Shown here: piece by piece, positions 25,201-37,496 of the stretch
How positions within the stretch are numbered: position 1 is the first letter of the stretch
How the letters are laid out: each line of letters opens with the position of its first letter
From: Quercus robur
Taxonomy: Eukaryota > Streptophyta > Magnoliopsida > Fagales > Fagaceae
Direction: 5' to 3'
Length of the DNA: 64,000 bases
NCBI RefSeq assembly: GCF_932294415.1
Contig: NC_065536.1
Coordinates: 7,562,474 to 7,626,473, forward strand
Program-made: the position numbers and the translations under genes
The notes under the pieces: generated by a model
What the model saw: the letters and a program-made list of their open reading frames with translations, nothing else
Databases searched by the model: none
What the model was told of the DNA's origin: nothing

Positions 25201-25962
25201 AGCCCAATCATTTCAAATCCTTGGCCTTGTCCAGCTCTTACACCTCCAAACCAATAATTATATGCCACCTCACCAAACTCAAACAAATATCTAGTCACAA
25301 AGGGAAAAGTTTGCTTCTTTTTTTTTTTCTTTTTTAAGAAGAATAGCATGTTATTGGAGATATCGAGTTCCAATCCAAAAACGAGTTTAGCAAATTCAAG
25401 TTCTAATTTATTATAAAATATCAAATTAACACATCACTTAAAAGGGTCTATATAACTAAATAACTTCAAGTTCACACTATACGCCTAAAATTTTGCTTAA
25501 AAGGTATACTATCTACCAAATTTTGCAAGGCACAAAGAGTACAACCGTAGTCAAGTCCACACCCAATAATTCTCTCTCTGTATCTTCTTTCAATGCTATA
25601 AAACTCAGCAACCAATCCCTCTCTCTCTGCAACAACTTCAGCTCAAACCAAACTCCGATATTTTTTCTCACTTCACCAACCCGAAACAAAAACCCGATTC
25701 ACCGTTAATACAATGAACCCGACCCATAAAATCCGATTAAGTCTCTTTCGGACTCTCTCAAATTCAAAACCCACCCACTTCCCTTTGCTCTTCTTCTTGT
25801 TCGTCCCCACCTGAACCAAATCCTTAATTTTAACAAAAAAACTTGGGTTTTCTCAGACTCAAACCAAAAACGTTAGTTTCCACGAACAGACAATTAAAAA
25901 AAAAACCTTAATTTCCACGAATTGTATCGAAAAGATTTGATTTTTAGAAACATTTTATAGAA
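22291..25962. other. Intergenic DNA and promoter region of the F-box gene
   Basis: AT-rich and without a supported gene. A MITE-like copy is at 24358-24556 (listed separately). 25560-25900 is pyrimidine-rich with CTCTCTCTC tracts directly upstream of the F-box start codon, as often seen in plant 5' leaders. Small open frames here have no recognisable product. Confidence 0.5.
24358..24556. mobile_element. Diverged MITE-like copy, family of 7643-7793
   Basis: Shares with the intron-2 element the segments TACTATTTTAACTAACTTTT / CTACAATATTTTAGTAAA and TTTCAATTTCAACAAAATAA. The ends (GTATGAGTTTGGCATGA and AACAAATCCAAAAC) are more degenerate. The match is by eye. Confidence 0.5.
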
Positions 25963-28900
25963 ATGTTGCTCTCTGTGTTCACCGAAGACCTGCTGGTCCG
26001 AGTTTACATCAAACTTGGCTCTGAATCGGACAGGAAGACTTGGCGACTCGTTTGCAAGGACTTCCTCCGAGTCGACTCAGTGACTCGGCGGTCCCTCCGA
26101 GTCCTACGGTCCGAGTTCTTACATGGGCTGCTGTCGAAGTACAAGAACCTGGATACGCTGGACTTGACTGTGTGCCCGAGAATCGAGGACGCGACGGTGT
26201 CGGTGATGCTGAGTCAGGCGGTGAACTCGGTGAGTTGGACTCGGTGGGTGACTCGGTTGGTGCTGAGTCGGGCGAGCGGGTTGAGGTACGGGGGATTGGA
26301 GAGGTTGGTAGGGGCGTGTCCGTGTCTGGAAGTACTGGACGTGTCGTACTGTTGGGTATACGGGGATAGAGAGGCTTGGGCTATATCGAGTGTGAGAGGG
26401 TTGAGGGAGTTGAGGATGGATAAGTGTTTGGGAGTGAGTGATGTTGGGTTGGCAAAGATAGCTGTTGGGTGTGGAAAGCTGGAGAGGCTGAGCTTGAAGT
26501 GGTGCATGGAGATTTCTGATCTGGGTGTTGATCTTTTGTGCAAGAAGTGCTTGGAGTTGAAGTCTCTTGATGTCTCTTATCTCAAGGTTTCACCCTCTCT
26601 CTCTCTCTCTCTTTGTTCGTTTGTTTGAATATATGGACATTGTGTGTGTGTGTTGGGGTGGTAGGGGAATAAAGGTAATGGGATTGGAATTTGAGTTTTG
26701 GGTTTGGGAATGACAACTATTTCAGTGGAAACTATTTCCTAATCTGGGTGTGTGTGTGTGGGTAGGTAATGGGATTGGAAATGGAATTGGAGTTTTGGGT
26801 TTTGGTGTGAAAGTGGTATTTCATTATGTGGGACATGGGTGTGCTAAAAGAATAGAATAAATGAAGGTAATTATCGAGGGAAAGAGAAGTAAGGTAGTGA
26901 ACTTCAATTTCATATTTTGTTCTAAATATAAAAGCTGGCGAATGCTTGTTTGGTTGCTGAGAAAACGAAAAAAGAAAGTTGCATGTTTGTAATTTTATGT
27001 ATTTGAGAGAGAGAGAGGCCACTTTAGTGAAGCTAGTGGCTAGTGGCTAGTGCCAGACTGCCAGTATGTTGTTATTTTTTTTAGAGTGACGTTTCTAAAT
27101 TGGGAAAGTGAATTTCTCTCTCTCTCTCTCTCTCTCTCTTCGTATGTATGTACATATCAAAACTCCAATAGTGCCACCTTATCCTTATGGGTTATGCCTC
27201 TTATATTTTTCTTTTTTCTCTTTTATTTTTTTAAAAGTTTTCAAGGTTTTCTGTTTGGATTCTGAGGAAGTGCTAGATGAAGAGTTATAAACGAGTTGAA
27301 GTATATATACTGCTAGATTTATATGGTTTTTCTCACAAATGAGTACAATGTGAACATTTTGGCTGAGTTGAGGTGAGAACATCATATTTTGGAGACCAAA
27401 CAACATGTAGATATGGATAGAAATTTCTATTGTATTGTTTAATTCCCTTGAATTTTTTGAGCAAGCAAACATTGATTTTCAAGTTAAGTGCTATGTTTTA
27501 AATATTTATGATTGGGAAATATGATGCATACCTGGGTTTCAGGTTACAAGTGAATCTCTTCGTTCAATTGCTTCTCTGCCAAAACTGGAGCTTTTGGCTA
27601 TGGTGGGGTGCCCTTTTTTAGATGATTATGGATTGCAGTTTCTTGAACATGGATGCCCATCACTACAGGTGAAACATTTTATGGTTGAGAACAGTATTTT
27701 AGTATATAATTTGGTTGACATGCATCATAACAATTCAAGAAAATATATTATTAACTAGAAATTATTGATTTTAATTTGCATTTTCCAAGGACTGCAGGCA
27801 ATTGACGTATCGAGGTGTGGTTGTGTTAGTTCTTCTGGCTTGATATCTGTAGTTAGAGGACATAGAGGTCTTGCCATGCTCAATGCAGGATACTGTTTTT
27901 CAGTGAGTGGATATTATTATATCTATTTTGGTGCTTGTATTTGGTTTCACTGAAATTTTAAAATATAGTTCCTAATTCTTAAACCTTGGGGTTTCCCATA
28001 GGAGCTTTCAGCAATGGTTCTCTACAGCTTGAAGGACTTGAAGAATCTAAACACGATAAGAATTGACGGGGCTCAAGTTTCTGACTCAAGCTTCCAAACC
28101 TTCAGTACCAATTGCAAGTCACTGGTGGAAATTGGGTTGAGCAAATGTGTTGGGGTGACCAACATGGGCATCATGCAGCTAGTATATGGCTGTGTGGGTT
28201 TGAAGATCGTGAATCTAACATGTTGCCGTTTCATCACTGATGAAGCGATTTCTGCTTTAGCAAACTCTTGCAGGAACCTTGTCTCCCTAAAGTTAGAGGC
28301 TTGTGATAAGGTCACTGAGAAGAGTCTAGATCAGCTTGGATCATGTTGCTTGCAACTCAAGGAGCTTGATCTGACTGATTGTTGTGGGGTAAATGATAAA
28401 GGTAAACTTTGGAAGTTATATCAGCCAGTGTTATGAAATTAACTGTGGTTAATCTGCCTTTGTTGCTTTTACAAAATGTAGTCAATTTGATGCAGATCCT
28501 ATTTCATTGTATTTGCCAAAGTTTAATAATTTTCAAAGTGTAATGCTCTTCTTATCTGCAGGACTCAAATATTTGGCAAGATGTTCTGAACTCTTAAGCT
28601 TGAAATTAGGACTTTGCACAAACATATCAGACAAAGGATTGGCTTATATTGCTCATAACTGTACAAAAATTAGTGAACTTGATTTATACCGGTAATTTAA
28701 TCCCAGTAGTCAATTTGATTATGTATTGAGAGTTCGCAAAATGGGAAGGTGAATTCATTTATTTATCTCTGTTTTGTGTTGCAGCTGTACGAGTATAGGA
28801 GATGATGGATTAGCTGCATTATCAAGTGGTTTCAAGAATTTGATGAAGCTGAACTTGTCATATTGCAATGGAGTTACTGACAGGGGGGTGCAGTACATTG

Positions 28901-30728
28901 GCTGTCTTGGCAAACTCTCTGATCTGGAAATGCGTGGACTTGTCAACCTCACAAGCGAGGGTTTGACGGCAGTTGCAGCTGGTTGTAAGAAACTGTCAGA
29001 TTTGGATTTGAAGCATTGTGGAAAGATTGATGACTCAGGCTTCTGGGCACTTTCTTACTACTCACGGAACATGCGACAGGTATGGTTTAAATATTTTGAA
29101 TTGGAATGAGCGTTCATTTACTTTAAAAGAAAAAGGAAATTGACGTCCTAGCTAACACAACTGTCAAGCTTAAAAAAATAAAATAAAATAAAATAAACGC
29201 AAAGGAAAATTTAAGAAACTTATGTGAAACAAAGTATCTCTAGGGAATCTATTGTGGGGCATGGCATGTGACAATGATTAAAGAATAAGGGGAATTTGGT
29301 TGGAATTGGAAACTGAAATGGTATGGTAATGAATATAGAGCTTAACTGGATTTACACCAAGGGCGTTTACTTATTTTCCTCTTGTATTTCCAAGATGTTT
29401 CAATACAATCTCACTTCCTGTTCTTTTTGTTAATTGCTTCCATCCTTTATTTTTCTTGTATATGCTGAGAAGACAAATCTATATATAGAACAGAAGAATA
29501 AGGATGAAGGGTAACAGAAAAAGATATCATAATAGAGAAACTAACCTATCAAATGCAGTCAACCACACTGTGGTGTCTACCTCTACCAAGAGCTTTGTAG
29601 CACAACTGGTTTGCATCTTCTAGTATTTCCAAGGGAGATATCTAGGGTTCAAATCTTCCCTCCCCCGTTGTAACTATTGAATTATAAATAAAGAAATCGG
29701 AATGTAATTTGAATGGTTAGGCACCCAAAGGACCTTTCAACCACTCTCAAGTAGTCTACTGCTCACTTGAAAGTCACCTAGGGGTCCTTATTCTATTCAA
29801 TTATAATTGTCACCTCCCACAATAAATTCGCAGAACCTGCTACTCACTGCTAACGATTCTGCTTCTGCCTTTATGTTAAGTACACCTTTTAAGTAAGCAA
29901 AGTCATACACCGCAGTCTCCCAGTGCATTTTTCCCCTTACATATTGTCAGAACTTAATAGGATAATATGTATCAAATTCACATGTAAATTAGGCTCACTA
30001 ACAAGCTCTATCTTCTTCAGAATAAAATCTCTAGTTCAATATGCTGAAATTCTTATTAAGCAAATTAATGTTGCATAAATGAAACTAAATAAAAAGTAAA
30101 TGCAACGAAATTTGGAACTTTCATCAAATACAGGAACTGGTTGTTATATACATCTATTTATAAATCATAAATTGCCTTTTCTTTTGTTTGGCTGCACATT
30201 AAATAGAATACTAATGATGGCATTGTTTAATGAGTTGGTATGCTTTTTCAGGATGTTTGATGAAAACAAAAATGAAAAGTGATAGTTCCAAAAGTTATGA
30301 GCAGTTATTTTTACAAATCTTTTAAGCCACCTGTTTTCCTTTTTCTAATTAACATACTTTTGTCAAAATAGCAAGGCTGCATATTTAGATTATGAACATG
30401 TCTGCCAACATATAATGGTAAATGATCGTTGATTACAGATTTTGGGACATGGGTTAAGCTAAACTACTTTTATTGGTGGCAGATAAACATGAGCTATTGT
30501 GCTGTCTCAGATGTGGGGCTATGTATGGTGTTGGGGAACCTAACACGGCTGCAAGATGTCAAGCTGGTGCACCTCATGAATGTCACAGTGAAAGGGTTTG
30601 AACTAGCACTTAGGGCCTGCTGTGTGCGGATCAAGAAGGCCAAGTTAATTGGTTCTCTCAGATTCTTACTTTCTACAGAGATACTCGAGACTCTGCATGC
30701 AAGGGGCTGCAAGATTAGATGGGAATAA
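25963..30728 (+). CDS. RAH1: F-box/LRR protein, At5g27920 (RAH1)-like, seven exons, 641 aa
   Basis: Exons: 25963-26586, 27543-27668, 27798-27902, 28002-28401, 28562-28691, 28785-29079 and 30483-30728. All introns are GT-AG and the frame is open for 641 codons plus TAA. The N-terminus carries the F-box (LLSVFTEDLLVRVYIKL, KTWRLVCKDFLRVDS). The rest is a chain of cysteine-containing leucine-rich repeats (LERLSLKWCMEISDLGVDLL, LKELDLTDCCGVNDKG, LKLGLCTNISDKGLAYIA). The C-terminal end LETLHARGCKIRWE agrees with the end I remember for At5g27920. Such proteins are substrate adaptors of SCF ubiquitin ligases: the F-box binds SKP1 and the LRR arc binds the target. In Arabidopsis the related RAE1 and its homologue RAH1 target the STOP1 transcription factor in aluminium and phosphate responses. 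Orthology to RAH1 rather than RAE1 is my reading of length and C-terminus. Intron 6 (29080-30482) is long and holds a SINE-like element. Confidence 0.92.
27115..27139. repeat. (TC)n microsatellite in F-box intron 1
   Basis: About twelve TC units in intron 1 of the F-box gene. A shorter CT run lies just after the intron 1 donor at about 26594-26612. Confidence 0.9.
29588..29695 (+). mobile_element. tRNA-derived SINE-like element in F-box intron 6
   Basis: Contains an A-box-like TAGCACAACTGG (29598-29609) and a B-box-like GGTTCAAATCT (29646-29656), 36 bp apart, the usual internal RNA polymerase III promoter layout. It is followed by TTCCCTCCCCCGTTG and an A-rich end (attataaataaagaaa). Flanking duplications were not found. 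It lies in the sense orientation in the intron. Confidence 0.6.
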
Positions 30729-31723
30729 ACTTCATATCATAAAGCCTATTTATTAGTCAGTCAGAAACCTTCTCTTGTCATGGGTTTTCATGAAGGTTGT
30801 TGAGAAGTTGGGATGAGTTTTGCCAAAGAAGTTTTTCTGTTTTCTTGGAGAGAAGGGCTTCACCAAATAATCTAGGGGTTTTCAAGTTGCCAAAACAGAT
30901 TGTATCATAATGGCATAAAATTGCCATGTTTGTTCTCTTTTCTTTTCTCTTTTCTCCTTCCGCCCCTCTTGGCCCTTGCACTCGTGTTTTCTTTCTTTGT
31001 AAGGGATTAAGGCAGTTCACTGGCAGAGCAACTGGGTTATAAGAAGTGAGGCAGAATATATAACTTATATATGTTTTTAAATTAAATTTTGAAAGTAATA
31101 TGTAATTGAGACAACCTCATCCTGTATCTAATAGTTTGTTCTCATGTAAAAGTAATATGCAATTGAGACAAACTATTCAAATTCACTAATAGATATACTT
31201 TTTAAGGTAAGACCATATTGGTTTTGATGCAGATTCCTTAAACCTTTTACTTCGATAATGGTCTTGGTTTCTATTATTTGTATTACCTTTGGTGTCTGAT
31301 ATTACTTATTTTGCTGAAAATTGAAAATAATTAAAAATAAAAATAAAAAATTTATTATTAATGTGTGCTTTACTGTTCAAATGCTAAATGCACTGTTCAA
31401 AAAAAAAAAAAAACCTAACGCAAATGCAGGACGTGGGAAGCGTATTTTGCGCTTCCCAAAAGCGCACTTAGTAGGCTGGATAGGATTAAGTTACCAGCCT
31501 GACAAATGATCTACTTAAAATCTTGAGTGTAACAATCTGAATTGAGGACAAGAATGATGCCTTCCAATTTGGGCCTTTGAGGGTTAAGGTTCTTAAACTT
31601 GATGGAACACCTGCAATCTTCTAATGCTTGCAATGTAATTTCCAAATTGTTAGTGATATGCTTTTAAAGCCTTAAACCCCTTCATGGACCACCTGATTTC
31701 CCCTTTCCAGCTTGCATTTGTCA
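30729..31723. other. 3' region of the F-box gene and intergenic DNA
   Basis: 30729-31080 probably includes the 3' UTR. A roughly 22-bp duplication (aaagtaatatgtaattgagacaa and a copy with gcaattgagacaa) occurs at about 31092 and 31149. No gene seen in the rest. Confidence 0.45.
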
Positions 31724-32479
31724 AGGGCAAGTAACATGTAGCTAATTCTTGACTTGGAGAATTAGCAGTGTGAGTGTGGGTCACAACTCACACTCTCTTG
31801 ACTTGGAGAGCACTGCAGCAACTCCAAATGATTTTTTCTCCTTTAAAAAATCAAACAACTCAATAAAAAACAATTCTTTCTCCCTCAGACTCAAACGTCT
31901 CACATAATCAAAACAAAAAACAAAATTTATTTCTTATTATAACAGCAAAGTTGAATCAAAACAAGAAAATAAGAAGAAAAAAAAGTCAAGCCGATCTGAC
32001 CCAGTCTGGCGGTGGGGAGGAGGAATAGCGGTAGTGGGGAGGCGGACAAGGCACTGCTGCTTGGTGAACATCGATATCCGCCGGCTTTGTCCTTCCGGCA
32101 ACACTTATCTCCACCGGCCTTCTCCCTCTCTCTCTCTCTTCTGTTTTCTCTGATGTGATAAACGTGTAACTGTGAAGTAATAAATAGAATATCGTGTCTC
32201 GATTTTTATTTTATTTTATTTAAAGGAACAGACGAACGGTTGAAGTTAAGTAATCATAAATGATTTTTTTATTCTTTTTTTCTCTCTCCTCTCTTCACCT
32301 CACTCTCTTTTCCTTTCTCTCTCCTCTCATGGTTACTATTTACAGTGTAAAAAAATGAATATATCCTTTTGGTGGATGATTCTTTTCTGTTTTCAAGGCT
32401 TAGGATAAAATTTTACACTTTATTAAGAAAACATGTGACTGGTTTTGTGAAATGTTAGGGCAAGTAACATGTAGCTAAT
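31724..32479. mobile_element. Insertion flanked by a 23-bp direct repeat
   Basis: AGGGCAAGTAACATGTAGCT followed by AAT is present at 31724-31746 and again at 32457-32479, enclosing 710 bp. The enclosed DNA has a GC-rich patch (31990-32130, ctggcggtggggagg, tatccgccggc). It also has a CT-rich stretch followed by CATGGTTACTATTTACAGTG (32328-32347), recalling the interior of the Harbinger-like element at 5231. The long flanking repeat looks like a large target duplication, as in retroposition, but no poly(A) tail abuts it. Class unresolved. Confidence 0.5.
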
Positions 32480-33377
32480 CCTAACTAATCTGTTGAAGAT
32501 TTATATCTGACCTCCAAATTTTGGAACCAAGGCTTTGTTGTCTTTGTATAAATTATATTTAGTCCAAATGCAATAGAAGACATCAAGAATAGCTCATTGG
32601 GATGAAGTTGGTTGATAAGACTGGGGGATATCTTATTTTCAAATTCCATTTCAGAAGCATTATATAATGACTTTCCAAGGGCTGATTGATAAATTTAATT
32701 TCAACTTAATTAGAAGGGTGGAAAGCTGGATTGCATTTTCAGGCTGGACATTGAAAATTTTAGTTGATAGTAAGTGACAAATTTATTTGGCCATTATCAG
32801 GTAGAGGAAATTATGTGGTCAGCAAAGGTTACAGTGCCCTGTGCAATATGAATCTTAATCTACATATACAACAAGTGGATATTAGAATGTCAAGGATCAA
32901 TTGGGACAATAACTTGTCCTTATAAAAGTTAAAACTACTTTATAAGCGTTTTGTGTTTGTGTGGAAACTTTGTCATAGAGATCTTCCTTTAAAATCAGAG
33001 TGGATCAAAAGGAATTTAAAGTGAAACTTTTTGTCCAGTATGTCAAGAGGAGTAGAGAAATAATATTTTTTCCGGATCACTGGATGTATAAGTAGAAATG
33101 TAAAATACTAAATAATTCAATGCAAGTGCAATCAGAAGCAGTAAGGGAAACTTTAGCTAAAGCAACAAAGTTAGGGTTTTGGAGAGTGCTGAAGTGCAGT
33201 TTAGTGTTAAATATGTTCATGGTAGAGAACTAGTTGAAGTGTTGAATTTATTTAGAAGCTAGCTGTAGGGGGACTTTATCTGGTTCGGTTGACACTTCTA
33301 CAACAAATTTATTTATAAAGGAAGCTTCATTGAAGTTCAACTTAGCTGGGTCTTACATGGTGGAAATAGCACTGCTC

Positions 33378-33408
<31 letters not shown>

Positions 33409-34938
33409 CTACCAAATGATCTTCTTTCGTTTTATAGAGAAACTATTTACAGATCCAAGTAATGCGAGAAAAATTTTGATAATTTGTTTTTTGTTAAGTA
33501 AAAATGAAAATAATAGATAAAACTTATAAGTGTTAATCTAAAACCCTTCTTAAAACAAAATATAGTTGTTACAATATAATAGATTTTCTAAATTAAGCCA
33601 TCAATATTTATTATTTGAAAGTGCTTAAATTTTGTAAGTTATTTATTTATTTTTTAAAGAAACATAATGCATTTTACATTTAATTATTATATAAGGTGAA
33701 ATATTTTGCAAATAATATAATGTGAGATTGGAGTTTGTTTCCATTCTGTAGTGTTTTTTACAAATGATTCATCTTCTATATGTTTGAAATGACATAAAGA
33801 TGAAGTAGATATAAGTAAATCTGTAACTTTTATAAGAAAAAAAAATACAAAACTTTAATAATATAAATAAATATATATAATTTTATCAAAAACTACCAAC
33901 ATTACATTGAAAATGTGACATAATTGTTAATGAACTCCTCATCTTTCTACACAACTTCTCCTCTCTCAAAGTCTCACCAAAGTGGAATGAAATGAACTAA
34001 ATTTGATTGAATGGACTAAATAAAGTGGATCAAAATGGATTAATTAGATCAAATATTTTGACGTGACTCGACAAGAATGCAACAATATATACAACGTCAA
34101 TTTTTAAATTTATAATATAAATATGAATATGTGGATGTAGGAGTTTTACTATTAGTGGATTCCCACGCTATCTTAATTTATAATTCTCTTTCACATGTGA
34201 TTAGGGAGACTACTAAGGTGCCGACAATGTTATTTAAAAAAAAAAATCATGTCCTCTTGTACTTGTCGGATTAAAATTAGAAAATTAGATTAAATTAATA
34301 TTTACCGTGATTGAAAAGTACTTGTGTCCTTTTGTATTGGGTGTCACCATAGACAAAGTACGCGAGTTTGATTAAGAAGCTTTGTTTTGATGTAACATCA
34401 ATTCGGCCGTCACCACACACTTATTAGTCAATGAGGATAATCAAGAAGATTTATTGTCTAAGATATCAAGTCCATTATATTCCCCATCAAAAAAAAAAAA
34501 GTCCATTATATTCCCTATCAAAAAAAAAAAAAATCCATTATATTAATTTAATAATAATAATAGAAAAAGTCCATTACATTTTAGTGACGACTCCATGATA
34601 TATTTTTAGAGGAGTCAATAAGAATATGCATTTTGGGTAAAAAATAAATTTTACAGTTTACATGATTTTTTTATTATAAAGTGTTATATTTACAAAATTT
34701 TCATAACACTTTTCTAACAATTTCAGGTGATAATTTGTTATTAGGTTTAATTTAAACTCATTACTGAAATTACTTTTTTTTTTTTTTTTCCATCAGTAAC
34801 AACCAGTAACATTTGTTACTTAAGATTTGTTGTGAAAGTATTATGAACATAACGTTTCTCATATAAGATAAACTATAAGTTTAATATATATTATTTATTA
34901 ATACGATTTTTTTATAATATTTTATTAATATAATAAAG
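32480..34938. other. Intergenic AT-rich DNA with simple repeats
   Basis: No supported gene. A (GA)n microsatellite lies at 33377-33405. A tandem repeat of about 31 bp (GTCCATTATATTCCCYATC plus an A-run) occupies about 34469-34548 in two full copies and one partial copy. The rest is AT-rich. Confidence 0.5.
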
Positions 34939-34943
34939 ATACT

Positions 34944-35562
34944 TGTGGGGCCAGAGAATTCATGGCCCAGGCCCGCTCCACATCAAGGCCCAAGGTCTAA
35001 GTCCGAGGAGACCTATTGCCGAGGACGATGTCACGTCCGGCATCCCACAAGACACCTAAAGAAGAAGGACGAGTTTAATGCAGGAACAGGACGAGTGAAA
35101 AGGCTGCCAATACTGTAAAAAAGAACTCTGTGCCTGACAGGCCCCTATTCTTGACCATGCTATTCAACCTTTACGTCTACTCCCAACCACTTGAGGTATG
35201 GGCTGATGGGACAAGTCCTCTGTCCAAAGGATAAAGCTTACACGTGGACCCTAAAGAGGGGGAGGAATACGAGTATAAAAGGAAACTAAAGCCAAAGGAA
35301 AGGGGGGGGGGGGAGATGAGAGGAATTTGATGCTCCTCGGACTAAGTCCGAGGAGCCAAACCCTTCATACTGCAACGATGTAAGGCTTGGTTAGTCAGGG
35401 CAAACCTCCCTTTTTGTATGAGCACCCATGAAATCAGGGCCGTACCGCTGACTGGCGACTAAAGGCAAGCCCTTCAAGCCCACTCTCTAGAATTATATTG
35501 TTTGGGCCTATTTCATACGAATTCCATATCATCCTTGGGTCGTTAAAAATCTTGTCCTTACA
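34944..35562 (+). repeat. 5' LTR of the 34944-38116 element
   Basis: 619 bp, TGTGGGGCC...CCTTACA. It contains GAGTATAAAAGGAAAC (about 35271-35286), a plausible U3 TATA box, followed by a run of G. Confidence 0.9.
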
Positions 35563-35800
35563 ATTGGCGTCGTCTGTGGGAAGGGCTTGTGCGTTGGCGC
35601 CAGTGGTGGTGGAGTCAAGTCTCTGTCAAGCAAGGGTCTGTAAGAGATCCATCATTTCTAGCAACACGTTGTCGTTGTTCCGACATAAATTTCCGTTAGG
35701 GGCTACGCCTCGCAGTGTCAACAGCACGGGAAGCTCTAGGGGCTTCCAACATCAAGCTAATGCCCCCCCCCCCACCTGGGTCAAAGGGCTAAGAGAAACT

Positions 35801-36200
35801 ACAAGTTTTGGACAGAACCAAGGCCTTGTATGGTTCTCGGACTCAAGCCTATGGGGAAACCAACTACTTAAAAGAGAAACTACAAGTTTTGGACAGAACC
35901 AAGGCCTTGTATGGTCCTCGGACTCAAGCCTATGGGGAAACCAACTACTTAAAAGAGAAACTACAAGTTTTGGACAGAACCAAGGCCTTGTATGGTCCTC
36001 GGACTCAAGCCTATGGGGAAACCGACTACTTAAAAGAGAAAATACAAGTTTTGGACAGAACCAAGACCTTGTATGGTCCTCGGACTCAAGCCTATGGGGA
36101 AACCAACTACTTAAAAGAGAAATTACAAGTTTTGGACAGAACCAAGGCCTTGTATGATCCTCGGACTCAAGCCTATGGGGAAACCTCGGTCCTCGGATCG
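35801..36200 (+). repeat. 81-bp tandem array, five copies
   Basis: Units start with ACAAGTTTTGGACAGAACC at 35801, 35882, 35963, 36044 and 36125, exactly 81 bp apart; the last is incomplete. Because 81 is a multiple of three, two plus-strand frames stay open and give 27-residue repeats (for example QVLDRTKALYGPRTQAYGET). That openness is explained by the period and is not evidence for a protein. The same sequence in shorter units occurs inverted at 50360-50813. Confidence 0.93.
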
Positions 36201-36720
36201 GAGGCCAGGAGTTATCAGGAACACGACCGAAGTTCCATACTACTTGGCCGCCCTCTCGGATGGATTATTTTGGGTCCCTCATTCTCAGGCACCTACTTCA
36301 CGCGCGCTGCGATACACTCAACTGTTATCTCGGTTAGTCTCATAAGTTTAATTTACTATTAAGTGATGTTATTATATTTGATAGTTTCAATAGGTTCAAA
36401 TCGGTGGTTTTTTGTCACAAGGCTTTCTGTCCTATGTATCATTAAAGAAAAATACACATATAGAATACCCATTCACAAAGTAATTACTGCAGAAAAGAGA
36501 AGTATTTAGAGGGAAAAAAATTTATCTTTTATTAGTACAAAGAAACATTACAGCGTACAATGAAAAAGCTTGAATAAGCTTATACTAAAAGCTAACTACA
36601 TGAGCGGAAAGAAAAGATACAAGAGAGCGAAGAGAGAGCCAGAGAAGAGGTGCAGGGAAGAGGGGTGCTGTCATTCCAAAGTGCTGTCTAAGGAAACCAT
36701 TCCTCAATACTTTTACATGC

Positions 36721-37065
36721 CTATAACTCAGGCAGCAAAAGAGCCCAACTTGAGGCTTGCACCGTTGAAGAAAAGGTGCAGGGAGCCGGAAGTTGATGAG
36801 CCTCCACGTAACCACGCCTGCGATAGAGCAGACGGCGCTGATGGCAGAAAACCTTACTTCTGACGCACCAAGAATCTGATGCGACCAGTCCCTGCTTCGG
36901 ATTTTGACTGAAAGAGGGAGGAATACCATTTTCCCCCACGTCAAAACGGAAGATTATCTTGAATCTGTGCCTCCCCTGTCCAGGCCACACCACCTTGAGT
37001 CTCGAAAGGACCCGGCGCCTCTGTGGCGGGGGTAAAATCTTTACCCCTGTCCGTGTCTCAAACAT
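36721..37065 (-). CDS. Antisense open frame near the 3' LTR, 114 aa, unknown product
   Basis: Starts MFETRTGVKILPPPQRRR on the minus strand. About 100 bp upstream of its ATG (downstream on the plus strand) lies CTTTATATAAATAGGAT (complement of 37157-37173), a strong plant TATA-like box. This places an antisense promoter between the interior and the 3' LTR. The deduced product is basic and matches nothing I know. It could be the first exon of the antisense gene typical of Tat elements, or a chance frame. Confidence 0.4.
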   Translation of the reverse strand: MFETRTGVKILPPPQRRRVLSRLKVVWPGQGRHRFKIIFRFDVGENGIPPSFSQNPKQGLVASDSWCVRSKVFCHQRRLLYRRRGYVEAHQLPAPCTFSSTVQASSWALLLPEL

Positions 37066-37496
37066 ATTGCACTAAGGATATAGAGGCTGTGATTATAGCT
37101 GAAGGTTTGACTCTGAAGAAAGCCAAAGGGTTTGTATGCAAGGAGAATAACCTCCTATCCTATTTATATAAAGGGTAAGGTGGTGGCATTTAATTTGCGC
37201 AGCTTTCCAAGGAGTGCTACGGACAAGGTAGGTTTGGCTCAATTTCTAAATGCCATCCGCAACCGTAGGATCTGAAGATCCTCGTGAAGGCGCGCTTCGA
37301 TTGTCGAAACGTCAGAGGACTCCACGTGAGCGAAAAAACGAAGGAACGACTCCTGACTGGGCACGTCTCCCATGTAATTGAAAAAACACCAGTATCAGTG
37401 GAGCATAGAATTTGAACGAGCCATTGTGTGGGCCCAACGTCACCAAAACCCTCCTCCCTAACTAAAAAGTCAGACAGCAGGATTTTGATAGGCTAT

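Noticed and set aside
25963..26628. F-box protein ending at 26628 as a short single-exon gene
   Set aside because: A GT donor at 26587 joins in frame to later LRR exons; the run to 26628 is intron sequence.
35498..36362. Two overlapping plus-strand frames of about 200 codons
   Set aside because: Both cross the 5' LTR end or the 81-bp array and stay open only because of the period; no known domain.
36570..36944. Plus- and minus-strand frames at 36570-36944 as separate genes
   Set aside because: They overlap one another inside the non-autonomous element and show no family similarity; only the frame placed behind the TATA-like box was kept, at low confidence.
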